From Limnephilus marmoratus (lineage: Eukaryota; Arthropoda; Insecta; Trichoptera; Limnephilidae): DNA of 64,000 nt. Every line of letters begins with the position of its first letter. The stretch's first letter is position 1. Location: contig OU862930.1 in assembly GCA_917880885.1 (NCBI GenBank), positions 33,362,040 to 33,426,039 of the forward strand. The letters are read 5' to 3'. The position numbers and the translations under genes were made by a program. Below the pieces are notes generated by a model. The model was not told where the DNA came from. It saw nothing but the letters and a program-made list of their open reading frames with translations, and did not search any database. Of this stretch, positions 11,651-23,084 are shown one piece after another.

Positions 11651-11936
11651 AACTTTAATCTGGAAGGTGAAAGAAAGCGCGGAAAGCAATAAAAAAAATA
11701 ATTGAATTAGTAATTAATTTGCAATTGTAAAGTTTCACTTCGCCAATCAACACTATTGACAGCCCACCCGCCATTTTTTCAATTGTGACTGTAATTTTGG
11801 TATCCCTGACCTGATGCAAACAACAGCTAGACTGTAGCCGACTTCGTGAGATACATGAGGCGCGTAATTATGAAATTTGTCTAGCGGGCTTTTTTTCAAC
11901 GATTTTTTAAACTGTCTTTCACCTTCCAAATTAAAG
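11651..11936. mobile_element. Small nested MITE-like element
   Basis: Bases 11651-11677 (ACTTTAATCTGGAAGGTGAA and onward) pair with the inverted TTCACCTTCCAAATTAAAGT at 11917-11936. The roughly 285-bp span between them has no coding capacity. It sits inside the larger inverted-repeat element. Confidence 0.55.
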
Positions 11937-11960
11937 TAACCTAACCTAAGACTACGCTAA

Positions 11961-12259
11961 ACATGGTTTGTGCCCCTTTATAACGCCTACTCGCGTCAAC
12001 GCAAGAAAAACATCCCAGTTTTCAAATAGTTTAGCGGCTACGCTAGGTTTGTGTAACATGGTTTGTGCCCCTTTATAACGCCTACTCGCGTCAACGCAAG
12101 AAAAACATCCCAGTTTTCAAATAGTTTAGCGGCTACGCTAGGTTTGTGTAACATGGTTTATGTAACATGGTTTGTGCCCCTTTATAACGCCTACTCGCGT
12201 CAACGCAAGAAAAACATCCCAGTTTTCAAGTAATTTAGCGGCTACGCCAGGTTTGTGTA
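11961..12259 (+). repeat. Three tandem 95-bp units
   Basis: Units begin ACATGGTTTGTGCCCC at 11961, 12056 and 12165. Each contains CGCCTACTCGCGTCAACGC and ends near TAGGTTTGTGTA. The third is displaced by an extra 14-bp partial unit. The copies are nearly identical, so this is a recent expansion. Confidence 0.9.
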
Positions 12260-12782
12260 ACGTGGTTTGTGACCATATGGTGATCATTATTAATTCTGTT
12301 TTTCATAAGTACGCACCTTATTATATATCACACGAAGTTGGCTACAATCGTATCAACCTTCGTTACCCGGTTATTTGCCGGAGACACGCCGGCGCGCGTG
12401 TGCAGGCGCAAGAAAATAATTCAAATATTTGAAATGACAAACTTTTGGTCTGCGATTTTGACCCTTATATGTACGAATTTGTATGAAGAACAGTGTCAAA
12501 ATCGCTTGCGCCATCATTACTCTAAGTGGTGTTGAAAGTTTCACTCGACTTGGCACACTGGAATATTTTTAATAGCAAGTCTGAGATACCAACAATATAA
12601 TAGTAACAAAATGGCGTAGTATAAGTTCACGAAGTGTCAATTTATTCATTCTTAAAACGGCTGTATCTCCCTCAATTTTGCCGAGCGCGCCTTAATTTCT
12701 TTTTTATTCAACTTTTCCACACTTTTCCCATCTAGAAAGTGCATTTTTATTAAAATCCTCAACATTTGGCGGGATCTGCATT

Positions 12783-13232
12783 TCACCCGGTTCTTGTTTT
12801 AAAAGTCGTGACCTTGAGTGTAATATTAACTAGATTCTTTTTTACTAAATTTCATTATTACGTCTTTGTTTTTGACTTAAATTTAATATCTAAAATAGAC
12901 TTCATCAAGTGTAATTTATTTTTCGCCATACGTTTCATAAACCAATAAGTATTATTACTTTAAGGATTCATTTACAATTTAAATATTATGTACCTACTTC
13001 GTATACCTATCGGATTAATTAAGAAAGAATTGATTAAGTAAAGTAAGCCCGAAGCCCCTTAATTGGTACATGTATGTTTTGAATATGTTTCATTTCACAG
13101 CTTCGTAATACTGATATATTAAGACACCATCTGTGTTAAACACGCGACAGACGATAATACGTGGGGATTTTCATTGTTGATTTTCGGCCGCTGTCACAAA
13201 TGCTAACCATATTCTGGGTATTCTAGTTCTAA
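12783..13232. other. Intergenic, nothing recognised
   Basis: AT-rich sequence without a supportable feature. Confidence 0.35.
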
Positions 13233-13390
13233 ACCGGTCAGTGGCTGAATGGGCATCACGTTTGGGTCGATTCCTCGGCTGGCTATGTCCTCCATCACGA
13301 CACAAGCGACATTTTCCGCTTAGTGTGGTGGTAGTAGGAGTTTTCAAACATTGTTGGGTTATTCGTAACCCGGGAATGTTTGTCTTTCTT
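13233..13390 (+). mobile_element. tRNA-derived SINE, copy 2 (internally deleted)
   Basis: Matches the SINE at 6581 in the box A region (CAGTGGCTGAATGGGCA) and the GTGTGGTGGTAGTAGGAG body. It lacks part of the stretch between the boxes, so box B is damaged. Confidence 0.6.
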
Positions 13391-13991
13391 TAAAAAGAAA
13401 AAGAAAGGAAGAATTATTACAAATACCCGTTAATACACATATCCGTAGAATAATTACACATAGGTACCGTTTAAAGCAATATCTTTATTCTAAATTATGG
13501 TGTTTTCCAGGGTGATCCTCGGAGTTGGTACCCACCATTCATATGACAGAAAAGTCAAATTTGTTAAAAGGGTCACGAAAATAAAACTCTAACAGCCGTT
13601 GTGTCCAACATTTTCGGATGATTAATCCGAGTGAAGCTGAGCCTAGCGCCTTGCGCCGCTAAGCTAAGGTATGTTAGAAAAATGCTCCATTTTAGCTGTG
13701 TCCAACAACTTGATCGTAGCGCTCGGTGTGTAGCCCCATTTGCTTTCGTACACCAAAAAATGACGTCAAGTTAGCAACTTTACATGTTAAATTAATACCG
13801 AAACGTTAATTAATTTTATTTATTATTAATACAGATATTTTATTTTAAATAGTGTAATACAAAAACCGACATTTTAGATTTTTAAAACAAACGTATTTAA
13901 TATGTTAAAAATAAGGTGTTAATTGACTTACTTTTTTGTTTACGTGCGTTTGAAGTTTGACATTAGAATCAGTTGAAATTTTGTATTCAAA

Positions 13992-14165
13992 ATGGACAAG
14001 GCGAAGCGTTCGAAAAATTTTACGCCAAACGAAAAAATGAGACTTGTAGACCTAGTTACCTCGTCGCAGGTCATTTTGTCGAAAGCGACAGGTGGCCCAA
14101 ACTACGCTACGCTTGTAAAATCAAAAGAAGCTGCTTGGAATGACATTGTCCTCGACAAGTGCTAA
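13992..14165 (+). pseudogene. Myb/SANT-like protein of the Harbinger element, truncated
   Basis: A 57-residue frame beginning MDKAKRSKNFTPNEKMRLVD, with Trp at the end of the recognisable helix region (AAWNDIV). PIF/Harbinger elements carry a second gene for a Myb/SANT-like partner that binds the transposon ends. This looks like its N-terminus, cut short by a stop after LDKC. The usual C-terminal part is missing, consistent with the internal deletion. Confidence 0.6.
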
Positions 14166-14239
14166 TTATATTCCACATATTATTACAAAAATGACACTCG
14201 AATAAGTCAAAACTTTACCTTTCGCTTGCGTAAGTTAAA

Positions 14240-14437
14240 TTATCTTCTACTTGGCTCAAAACATATAAAAAAACACGCTTTTGTCATCCTAAAGCGGTTA
14301 TAAAAATCGCCGTCATTTAATACTTCCATAAAATTTATATCGGCATCTTGCCGCCGCCTATATAATCCAATATTATCGTCATTGTCAGGCATATCTGCCC
14401 ATTCAACCATAATCACTATATTCAATATAGGATTCAT
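14240..14437 (-). pseudogene. Harbinger transposase N-terminal fragment
   Basis: 65 residues. The segment DFYNRFRMTKACFFICFE matches the FRMTK-x-F signature near the N-terminus of PIF/Harbinger DDE transposases. The catalytic DDE part is absent. It faces the Myb-like frame on the other strand. Confidence 0.65.
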
Positions 14438-14734
14438 ATTTCAAATTGAAAAACCAAATAAAAAAGCCGACAAAAGAGTGAACTGATGACAGATAATTAC
14501 GATAATTAATTGACATTGACAGCTCGATTGTTTTCGCGGATTTTTGTTCGCTCTGTTGTCAGTTTTTATAAGTAGGTCTTCCTTAGCAACTTTAATCCAC
14601 CCGGCTACCTTCCTTACATTTGAGTGTGGTGGGACGATCATTGTGTTTCGACACAGCGTATTTGGGCATTTGAGCAGGGCTGAGCGGAGATCTCGGCTGA
14701 GCATAGGTTGGACACAACGGCTGTAAGAAATGAA

Positions 14735-17700
14735 AATACAGTTTATGTTAGTTAAATAATAAAATATTTCGGGGTTCGGAAATGAAAATTAATGCATTTT
14801 AATAGCTACCGAACATAGAAATAAAATCAAAAGACAGTCTGTGTTAGTTAATAATGAGATGTTTCGGTTTTCGGAAATGAAAATTAATGCTTTCAATAGC
14901 TACCGAATATAGAAATAAAATCAAAAGACAGTTTGTGTTACTTACTAATTAGAAGTTTCGGTTTACGGAAATGAAAATTAATGCATTTTAATAGCTACCG
15001 AACATAGAAATAAAATCAAAATACAGTCTTTGTTAGTTAATAATGAGATGTTTCGGTTTTCGGAAATGAAAATTAATGCTTTCAATAGCTACCGAATATG
15101 GAAATAAAATCAAAAGACAGTCTGTGTTAGTTAATAATGAGATGTTTCGGTTTTCGGAAATGAAAATTAATGCTTTCAATAGCTACCGAATATGGAAATA
15201 AAATCAAAAGACAGTTTGTGTTAGTTAATAATTAGATGGTTCGGTTTTCGGAAATAAAAATTAATGCATTTTAATAGCTACCGAACATAGAAATAAAATC
15301 AAAAGACAGTCTGTGTTAGTTAATAATTAGATGGTTCGGTTTTCGGAAATGAAAATTAATGCTTTCAATAGCTACCGAATATAGAAATAAAATCAAAAGA
15401 CAGTTTGTGTTAGTTACTAATTAGAAGTTTCGGTTTACGGAAATGAAAATTAATGCATTTTAATAGCTACCGAACATAGAAATAAAATCAAAATACAGTC
15501 TGTGTTAGTTAATAATGAGATGTTTCGGTTTTCGGAAATGAAAATTAATGCTTTCAATAGCTACCGAATATGGAAATAAAATCAAAAGACAGTCTGTGTT
15601 AGTTAATAATGAGATGTTTCGGTTTTCGGAAATGAAAATTAATGCTTTCAATAGCTACCGAATATGGAAATAAAATCAAAAGACAGTTTGTGTTAGTTAA
15701 TAATTAGATGGTTCGGTTTTCGGAAATAAAAATTAATGCATTTTAATAGCTACCGAACATAGAAATAAAATCAAAAGACAGTCTGTGTTAGTTAATAATG
15801 AGATGTTTCGGTTTTCGGAAATGAAAATTAATGCTTTCAATAGCTACCGAATATGGAAATAAAATCAAAAGACAGTCTGTGTTAGTTAATAATGAGATGT
15901 TTCGGTTTTCGGAAATGAAAATTAATGCTTTCAATAGCTACCGAATATGGAAATAAAATCAAAAGACAGTTTGTGTTAGTTAATAATTAGATGGTTCGGT
16001 TTTCGGAAATAAAAATTAATGCATTTTAATAGCTACCGAACATAGAAATAAAATCAAAAGACAGTTTGTGTTAGTTAATAATTAGATGGTTCGGTTTTCG
16101 GAAATGAAAATTAATGCATTTTAATAGCTACCGAACATAGAAATAAAATCAAAAGACAGTCTGTGTTAGTTAATAATGAGATGTTTCGGTTTTCGGAAAT
16201 GAAAATTAATGCTTTCAATAGCTACCGAATTTAGAAATAAAATCAAAAGACAGTTTGTGTTAGTTACTAATTAGAAGTTTCGGTTTACGGAAATGAAAAT
16301 TAATGCATTTTAATAGCTACCGAACATAGAAATAAAATCAAAATACAGTCTGTGTTAGTTAATAATGAGATGTTTCGGTTTTCGGAAATGAAAATTAATG
16401 CTTTCAATAGCTACCGAATATGGAAATAAAATCAAAAGACAGTCTGTGTTAGTTAATAATGAGATGTTTCGGTTTTCGGAAATGAAAATTAATGCTTTCA
16501 ATAGCTACCGAATATGGAAATAAAATCAAAAGACAGTTTGTGTTAGTTAATAATTAGATGGTTCGGTTTTCGGAAATAAAAATTAATGCATTTTAATAGC
16601 TACCGAACATAGAAATAAAATCAAAAGACAGTCTGTGTTAGTTAATAATGAGATGTTTCGGTTTTCGGAAATGAAAATTAATGCTTTCAATAGCTACCGA
16701 ATATGGAAATAAAATCAAAAGACAGTCTGTGTTAGTTAATAATGAGATGTTTCGGTTTTCGGAAATGAAAATTAATGCTTTCAATAGCTACCGAATATGG
16801 AAATAAAATCAAAAGACAGTTTGTGTTAGTTACTAATTAGAAGTTTCGGTTTACGGAAATGAAAATTAATGCATTTTAATAGCTACCGAACATAGAAATA
16901 AAATCAAAATACAGTCTGTGTTAGTTAATAATGAGATGTTTCGGTTTTCGGAAATGAAAATTAATGCTTTCAATAGCTACCGAATATGGAAATAAAATCA
17001 AAAGACAGTCTGTGTTAGTTAATAATTAGATGGTTCGGTTTTCGGAAATAAAAATTAATGCATTTTAATAGCTACCGAACATAGAAATAAAATCAAAAGA
17101 CAGTCTGTGTTAGTTAATAATTAGATGGTTCGGTTTTCGGAAATGAAAATTAATGCTTTCAATAGCTACCGAATATAGAAATAAAATCAAAAGACAGTTT
17201 GTGTTAGTTACTAATTAGAAGTTTCGGTTTACGGAAATGAAAATTAATGCATTTTAATAGCTACCGAACATAGAAATAAAATCAAAATACAGTCTGTGTT
17301 AGTTAATAATGAGATGTTTCGGTTTTCGGAAATGAAAATTAATGCTTTCAATAGCTACCGAATATGGAAATAAAATCAAAAGACAGTCTGTGTTAGTTAA
17401 TAATGAGATGTTTCGGTTTTCGGAAATGAAAATTAATGCTTTCAATAGCTACCGAATATGGAAATAAAATCAAAAGACAGTTTGTGTTAGTTAATAATTA
17501 GATGGTTCGGTTTTCGGAAATAAAAATTAATGCATTTTAATAGCTACCGAACATAGAAATAAAATCAAAATCAGTTTGTGTTAGTTAATAATTAGATGGT
17601 TCGGTTTTCGGAAATGAAAATTAATGCATTTTAATAGCTACCGAACATAGAAATAAAATCAAAAGACAGTCTGTGTTAGTTAATAATGAGATGTTTCGGT

Positions 17701-20110
17701 TTTCGGAAATGAAAATTAATGCTTTCAATAGCTACCGAATATGGAAATAAAATCAAAAGACAGTTTGTGTTAGTTAATAATTAGATGGTTCGGTTTTCGG
17801 AAATAAAAATTTATGCATTTTAATAGCTACCGAACATAGAAATAAAATCAAAAGAGTGTCTGTGTTAGTTAATAATGAGATGTTTCGGTTTTCGGAAATG
17901 AAAATTAATGCTTTCAATAGCTACCGAATATGGAAATAAAATCAAAAGACAGTCTGTGTTAGTTAATAATGAGATGTTTCGGTTTTCGGAAATGAAAATT
18001 AATGCTTTCAATAGCTACCGAACATAGAAATAAAATCAAAAGACAGTCTGTGTTAGTTAATAATTAGATGGTTCGGTTTTCGGAAATGAAAATTAATGCT
18101 TTCAATAGCTACCGAATATAGAAATAAAATCAAAAGACAGTTTGTGTTAGTTACTAATTAGAAGTTTCGGTTTACGGAAATGAAAATTAATGCATTTTAA
18201 TAGCTACCGAACATAGAAATAAAATCAAAATACAGTCTGTGTTAGTTAATAATGAGATGTTTCGGTTTTCGGAAATGAAAATTAATGCTTTCAATAGCTA
18301 CCGAATATGGAAATAAAATCAAAAGACAGTCTGTGTTAGTTAATAATGAGATGTTTCGGTTTTCGGAAATGAAAATTAATGCTTTCAATAGCTACCGAAT
18401 ATGGAAATAAAATCAAAAGACAGTTTGTGTTAGTTAATAATTAGATGGTTCGGTTTTCGGAAATAAAAATTAATGCATTTTAATAGCTACCGAACATAGA
18501 AATAAAATCAAAAGACAGTTTGTGTTAGTTAATAATTAGATGGTTCGGTTTTCGGAAATGAAAATTAATGCATTTTAATAGCTACCGAACATAGAAATAA
18601 AATCAAAAGACAGTCTGTGTTAGTTAATAATGAGATGTTTCGGTTTTCGGAAATGAAAATTAATGCTTTCAATAGCTACCGAATTTAGAAATAAAATCAA
18701 AAGACAGTTTGTGTTAGTTACTAATTAGAAGTTTCGGTTTACGGAAATGAAAATTAATGCATTTTAATAGCTACCGAACATAGAAATAAAATCAAAATAC
18801 AGTCTGTGTTAGTTAATAATGAGATGTTTCGGTTTTCGGAAATGAAAATTAATGCTTTCAATAGCTACCGAATATGGAAATAAAATCAAAAGACAGTCTG
18901 TGTTAGTTAATAATGAGATGTTTCGGTTTTCGGAAATGAAAATTAATGCTTTCAATAGCTACCGAATATGGAAATAAAATCAAAAGACAGTTTGTGTTAG
19001 TTAATAATTAGATGGTTCGGTTTTCGGAAATAAAAATTAATGCATTTTAATAGCTACCGAACATAGAAATAAAATCAAAAGACAGTCTGTGTTAGTTAAT
19101 AATGAGATGTTTCGGTTTTCGGAAATAAAAATTAATGCTTTCAATAGCTACCGAATATGGAAATAAAATCAAAAGACAGTCTGTGTTAGTTAATAATGAG
19201 ATGTGTCGGTTTTCGGAAATGAAAATTAATGCTTTCAATAGCTACCGAATATGGAAATAAAATCAAAAGACAGTTTGTGTTAGTTAATAATTAGATGGTT
19301 CGGTTTTCGGAAATAAAAATTAATGCATTTTAATAGCTACCGAACATAGAAATAAAATCAAAAGACAGTTTGTGTTAGTTAATAATTAGATGGTTCGGTT
19401 TTCGGAAATGAAAATTAATGCATTTTAATAGCTACCGAACATAGAAATAAAATCAAAAGACAGTCTGTGTTAGTTAAAAATGAGATGTTTCGGTTTTCGG
19501 AAATGAAAATTAATGCTTTCAATAGCTACCGAATTTAGAAATAAAATCAAAAGACAGTTTGTGTTAGTTACTAATTAGAAGTTTCGGTTTACGGAAATGA
19601 AAATTAATGCATTTTAATAGCTACCGAACATAGAAATAAAATCAAAATACAGTCTGTGTTAGTTAATAATGAGATGTTTCGGTTTTCGGAAATGAAAATT
19701 AATGCTTTCAATAGCTACCGAATATGGAAATAAAATCAAAAGACAGTTTGTGTTAGTTAATAATTAGATGGTTCGGTTTTCGGAAATGAAAATTAATGCA
19801 TTTTAATAGCTACCGAACATAGAAATAAAATTAAAAGACAGTTTGTGTTAGTTAATAATTAGATGGTTCGGTTTTCGGAAATGAAAATTAATGCATTTTA
19901 ATAGCTACCTACCGAACATAGAAATAAAATCAAAAGACAGTTTGTGTTACTTAATAATTAGCTGTTTCGGTTTTCGGAAATGAAAATTAATGCATTTTAA
20001 TAGCTACCAAACATACAAATAAAATCAATAGACAGTTTGTGTTACTTAATAATTAGCTATTTCGGTTTTCGAAAATGAAAATTAATGCATTTTAATAGCT
20101 ACCGAACATA
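14735..20110 (+). repeat. 94/95-bp satellite array with higher-order structure
   Basis: About 57 tandem monomers. Spacing of the GTTAGTT landmark is 94 bp for monomers with GCTTTCAATAG and 95 bp for those with GCATTTTAATAG (for example 15032, 15126, 15220, 15315, 15409, 15504). At least five monomer types recur in fixed order: A (TACTAATTAGAAG, TTTACGG), B (AATGAGATG, GCTTTC), C (AATTAGATGG, GGAAATAAAAA), D and E. Blocks such as A-B-B-C-D and A-B-B-C-B-B-C-E-B repeat several times. All monomers keep TTCGGT and, later, CTACC-AA, a 6-bp dyad. Edge monomers (14735-14830; 19850-20110) are the most divergent, as expected under unequal exchange. Confidence 0.97.
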
Positions 20111-20320
20111 GAAATGAATCGTTTCTTCACTTGGCGGCCATTGTTATTTATGTTTAAGTTTTAAGGTTTTTTTTTACTTCCCTTTTGAACATATGATCGA
20201 AAAACGCGTTGCATTGTGGCATTAGTGGCGAAACAGCTTACAAATTGCATTTATTCCATTACTGGAAACTGAAATAATTACATCTCATTGTTTTCTAACT
20301 GGTACAAAGGGTTTTTAAAA
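20111..20320 (+). repeat. Satellite-flanking unique part, paralogous to 46100-46340
   Basis: GGCGGCCATTGTTATT (20131) corresponds to GCGGCCATTGTCATT (46112). TGCATTTATTCCATTACTGG (20247) corresponds to TGCATTATTTTCCATTTCCGG (46301). The sequence next to the array therefore exists elsewhere in the window without amplification. Confidence 0.55.
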
Positions 20321-20321
20321 T

Positions 20322-20620
20322 AAAACTAGCTGGTACCCGGCATGCGTTGCTATGCCATTTTATAAAGTTTTTTTCTCCCTGCGTGTCCTTTCCCATTCGT
20401 ACCAATCACCTTCCTCTCCTGCGTCCCCTCCCCCTCGCGTTCCTACTCCACCTCCTCCACCTTCCCTCACCCTAAATCCACTCCCCCCCCCTTCCCCCGT
20501 CCCGCGAACCACCCTCCCGAGTTCCCCTCTCCTTCCCAGGTTCCCCTCCCCCTTCCCGGGTTCCCCTCCCCGATTCCGCGAACCCCCTACCCGAGTTCCC
20601 ATCCCCCCATTTAATGCACG
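20322..20620 (+). repeat. ACTAGCTGG-type repeat end followed by a polypyrimidine tract
   Basis: ACTAGCTGGTACCCGGCATG at 20325 resembles ACTAGCTGGGTTACCCGGC at 55931 and ACTAGCTTTTGCCCCTGGC at 44443, the shared start of an interspersed repeat. It is followed (20365-20605) by a long C/T-rich strand built on TTCCC and CCTCC. Open frames here are products of the skewed composition. Confidence 0.55.
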
Positions 20621-21113
20621 AGGTCAAATAATAGTCTATGATATATTTTTTATGGTGGTCCAGATTATCTCCGAGGATTCAAACATTTTGTATCAACTGA
20701 AGGTGATTACTTAAAACTCTTTTAAAACTACTCGTAAATAGGAATATATGTATTAATGTTCACTTTTCGTTTGTTTTTCGAAAACACACTTTTTTTGTCG
20801 ACATTTAAAAACAGACAAAAATCGACCACTCGCCTATCCAGTTTCACCGACCGTAAAGATCAATTTGGCAGAACAGGGCGCGTTGATAGCGGTCCCATAC
20901 AAACTTTTCGTGTTTTGATGATGCGGTAATCGACTCTACTCCCCCGCAATCCGTAAGACCTTACGGCGTATTGTCGCTTAAAAAAAAAGACGCTTACGCC
21001 CTTTGAAATCCGTCTCGGTCTCGCCTCGGCTTGCAGGCGATAATCGGCCGTCGCTCCTTCGAGTTTGCAACAAGGTTTGTTTTTGCTAGTAATTAATTAA
21101 TGTTCTGTTGCAG
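20621..21113. other. Upstream region of gene II
   Basis: No firm feature. A pyrimidine-rich acceptor, CTGTTGCAG, ends at 21113. The first non-coding exon of gene II and its promoter were not identified. Confidence 0.4.
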
Positions 21114-21177
21114 GTCAAATTTTGTCTGGAACCGATTACCATCATTATATTAAATCGCAACGCTATCAGAGAAGGCC
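21114..21177 (+). other. 5'UTR piece of gene II with splice acceptor
   Basis: Follows CTGTTGCAG and ends at GCCATGG. Shared words (GATTACCATCA, CGCTATCA) align it with the corresponding stretches of genes I and III. Confidence 0.6.
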
Positions 21178-21331
21178 ATGGATCTTCCCAACCAAGATAG
21201 TGTTCCCATCAAGGTGGAACCAGGGTACCAGGAAGAGGGTGGAAGTGAAATACCGTATACGGATATAGATATCTACCTCCCGGATGTGAAGAAGGAATGT
21301 TTGCCGTATGCGGCGAGTACTCAGACAGTCA
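21178..21331 (+). CDS. Zinc-finger gene II, exon 1 with start codon
   Basis: ATG at 21178 (MDLPNQDSVPIKVEPGYQ). The exon is 154 nt long, ends in phase 1, and has donor TCA|GTGAGT. It encodes PIKVEP, IPYTDIDIYLP and DVKKECL, the same module as exon 1 of genes I and III. The reading frame past the donor (to 21426) is intron. Confidence 0.9.
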
Positions 21332-21784
21332 GTGAGTCGCATTGCAAAAATATGAAAATGTTCGGAATACATGTCTGTTATATTTTGCTTTTTCACAAAG
21401 TCTTTTCTTACCGCGTACCTATTTGATTTGTACTTTAAAATATATATTTTCAGTTAACTGTCATACATAGAAGACTTTCAAACTTATTTTGCTCAAAAAG
21501 CTCTCGATCTCCCAAGTTAAGATTTCATATTATTTGGGATATGATGGAATTTACATAATATATTACGATACATCAAAAAAATATTTCCATATAAATAACC
21601 AACCAAATAATAAATAACCAAACTCCGTTCTGAAGGTACTCAAGAATAGATGGTATGTCCTTCCTGAAGCGTTGGCCCCTGAAGCGGCCATCTGAAGTCC
21701 CTTTGTATCTTAAAGTAACCTTAATTTCAATCATCAATAAATTAATTTAAAGTTTAAAAAAATATATGTGTACCCATTGTTACA

Positions 21785-22775
21785 GTAGGTAATATCTCAG
21801 AGAAGGACGACCGTAAATTTGAATGTGATGCACTGTTAAACATCCCATTAGAAGACTTAAAATATAATTTATTATTATTTATTCCAAAAATACACACACC
21901 AGAAGTCCGACGTAAAATAAATGTCTTAACATTTTTATTCAAAATACTTAACTCTAAATTTGACTGTTGCGAACTCCTGCAACTCATAAACTTACGAATA
22001 CTGACAGTAACCACACGACAAAATACACTATTCTACTGTAGTATTCATAAGCGGAACTACATTGCCCACTCTCCGATACAACGATTTCACTCTATGGGAA
22101 ATCAGTACTTAGGTGATGTTGACATATTTAACATAAACTTGGCGATTTTTTTTATCTTGTTAAAAACTTATTCCAAAACTATTCCTAAACGTATCTGTAT
22201 TTATGTAAACCTATGAAACCGCTGTATTTTTATGTCTTGTATGCTTTTTTATCTAATTTTTTTTTTTTTTTTTTTATTATTAATTAACCAAGATAGGCAC
22301 AAATACATTTTTTGTTTTTTTTTTCTGCAGTTTGAAGTATAATACATATTTTTTGTTTTTGGTTTTTGGTAAACACCACCTCACTAGGCTGAGTCTGTTC
22401 CGAGGTGGCAGGAATTTAGTCAAATTTTGATTACTTAATCTTGTAGGAAAACAATAAGATAAAATTTTTAATTTATATATGAAAAGATAAATAGAATGAA
22501 AGAAAAAGAAAATGAAAAAAGTTGAAAAAACATAAAAAATATTCATACAATTAATAAGAAATATAAAAATTAAAAATGATTAGATAAGAATACTAAGAAA
22601 TTTAGAAATAATAACAAATATTTGAGAGGAAAAGAGAAAGATACAGTTAATACAGTTATTTTATTTTTATTATTTCCCTTTATCTGTTTAAAAATCATCT
22701 GTCATGAATTAATTATACTACCAAACACGTAAAAGACCTTTGGGCGTTAAATAATACATAAATAAATAAAAACTA
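21785..22775 (+). mobile_element. Family-alpha non-LTR 3' end in intron 1 of gene II, itself interrupted
   Basis: The plus strand matches the complement of 1960-1430: TCCGATACAACGATTT at 22072, then the same 3'UTR, ending GGGCGTTAAATAATACATAA at 22742. Between about 22257 and 22640 the match is broken by unrelated sequence that begins with a long T-run (22258-22276). That insert looks like a minus-strand poly-A tail plus the 3'UTR of a second retroelement; it holds a CCACCTC...GAGGTGG stem. The coding remnants are broken. Confidence 0.75.
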
Positions 22776-22821
22776 TTCTTTTCGGCGTATCAATGTGGTT
22801 ATTGTAATTTTGTTTCTCCAG

Positions 22822-22974
22822 GTAGCATTAATTTGGAGACTGTTTCCATCAAGGCGGAACCAAAATCCCTAGAAGAAGTTAGAGGGGGAATTACTTATAC
22901 GGAAATTGACATAGAGCTCCTGGATATTAAAACAGAATGTTTAGAGCGTTCTGAAAGAATTACCCGGAAAGCAG
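22822..22974 (+). CDS. Zinc-finger gene II, exon 2 (acidic module)
   Basis: A 153-nt phase 1-1 exon with acceptor TTTCTCCAG and donor GCAG|GTAAAA. It encodes VSIKAEPKSLEE, ITYTEIDIELLD and IKTECLERSE, the diverged counterpart of exon 2 in genes I and III. The second psi-K-x-E is IKTE rather than VKKE. Confidence 0.88.
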
Positions 22975-23084
22975 GTAAAACCATTTTTTTGCAAATTTGC
23001 TTCTAAATTTTGCGTTTTATTGATTTATCTGACATAAATTTCACCGTAATTATCTTTATCAGCTTTTAACATAATCTTTTTCAG

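Larger units (their letters stand above)
11423..12782. mobile_element. Non-autonomous element with long inverted repeats
   Basis: The first 120 or so bases (from AATGCAGATCCCGCCAAATG) are repeated almost exactly in inverted orientation at 12782-12660. Weaker inverted homology continues to about 11600 and 12600, through a shared ACTACGCCATT. The interior holds three tandem copies of a 95-bp unit and a smaller nested inverted-repeat element. No transposase is present. The short frame 11440-11658 lies in the inverted repeat and is not a gene. No clear target duplication was seen, so it could be a foldback-type element. Confidence 0.75.
13593..14723. mobile_element. Internally deleted PIF/Harbinger element
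   Basis: Terminal inverted repeats CAGCCGTTGTGTCCAAC (left) and its complement (right) are flanked by the 3-bp target duplication TAA at 13590-13592 and 14724-14726, as expected for PIF/Harbinger. It still carries the start of both typical genes: a Myb/SANT-like frame on plus and a transposase N-terminus on minus. Most of the nuclease is gone, so it cannot move by itself. The satellite array starts within about 12 bp of its right end. Confidence 0.88.

Noticed and set aside
14735..20110. CRISPR-like array
   Set aside because: The whole 94/95-bp unit repeats with no unique spacers, in a eukaryotic setting; it is a satellite.
20352..20714. Pro-rich 120-residue frame
   Set aside because: Explained by the polypyrimidine tract; no start context, splice signals or relative.
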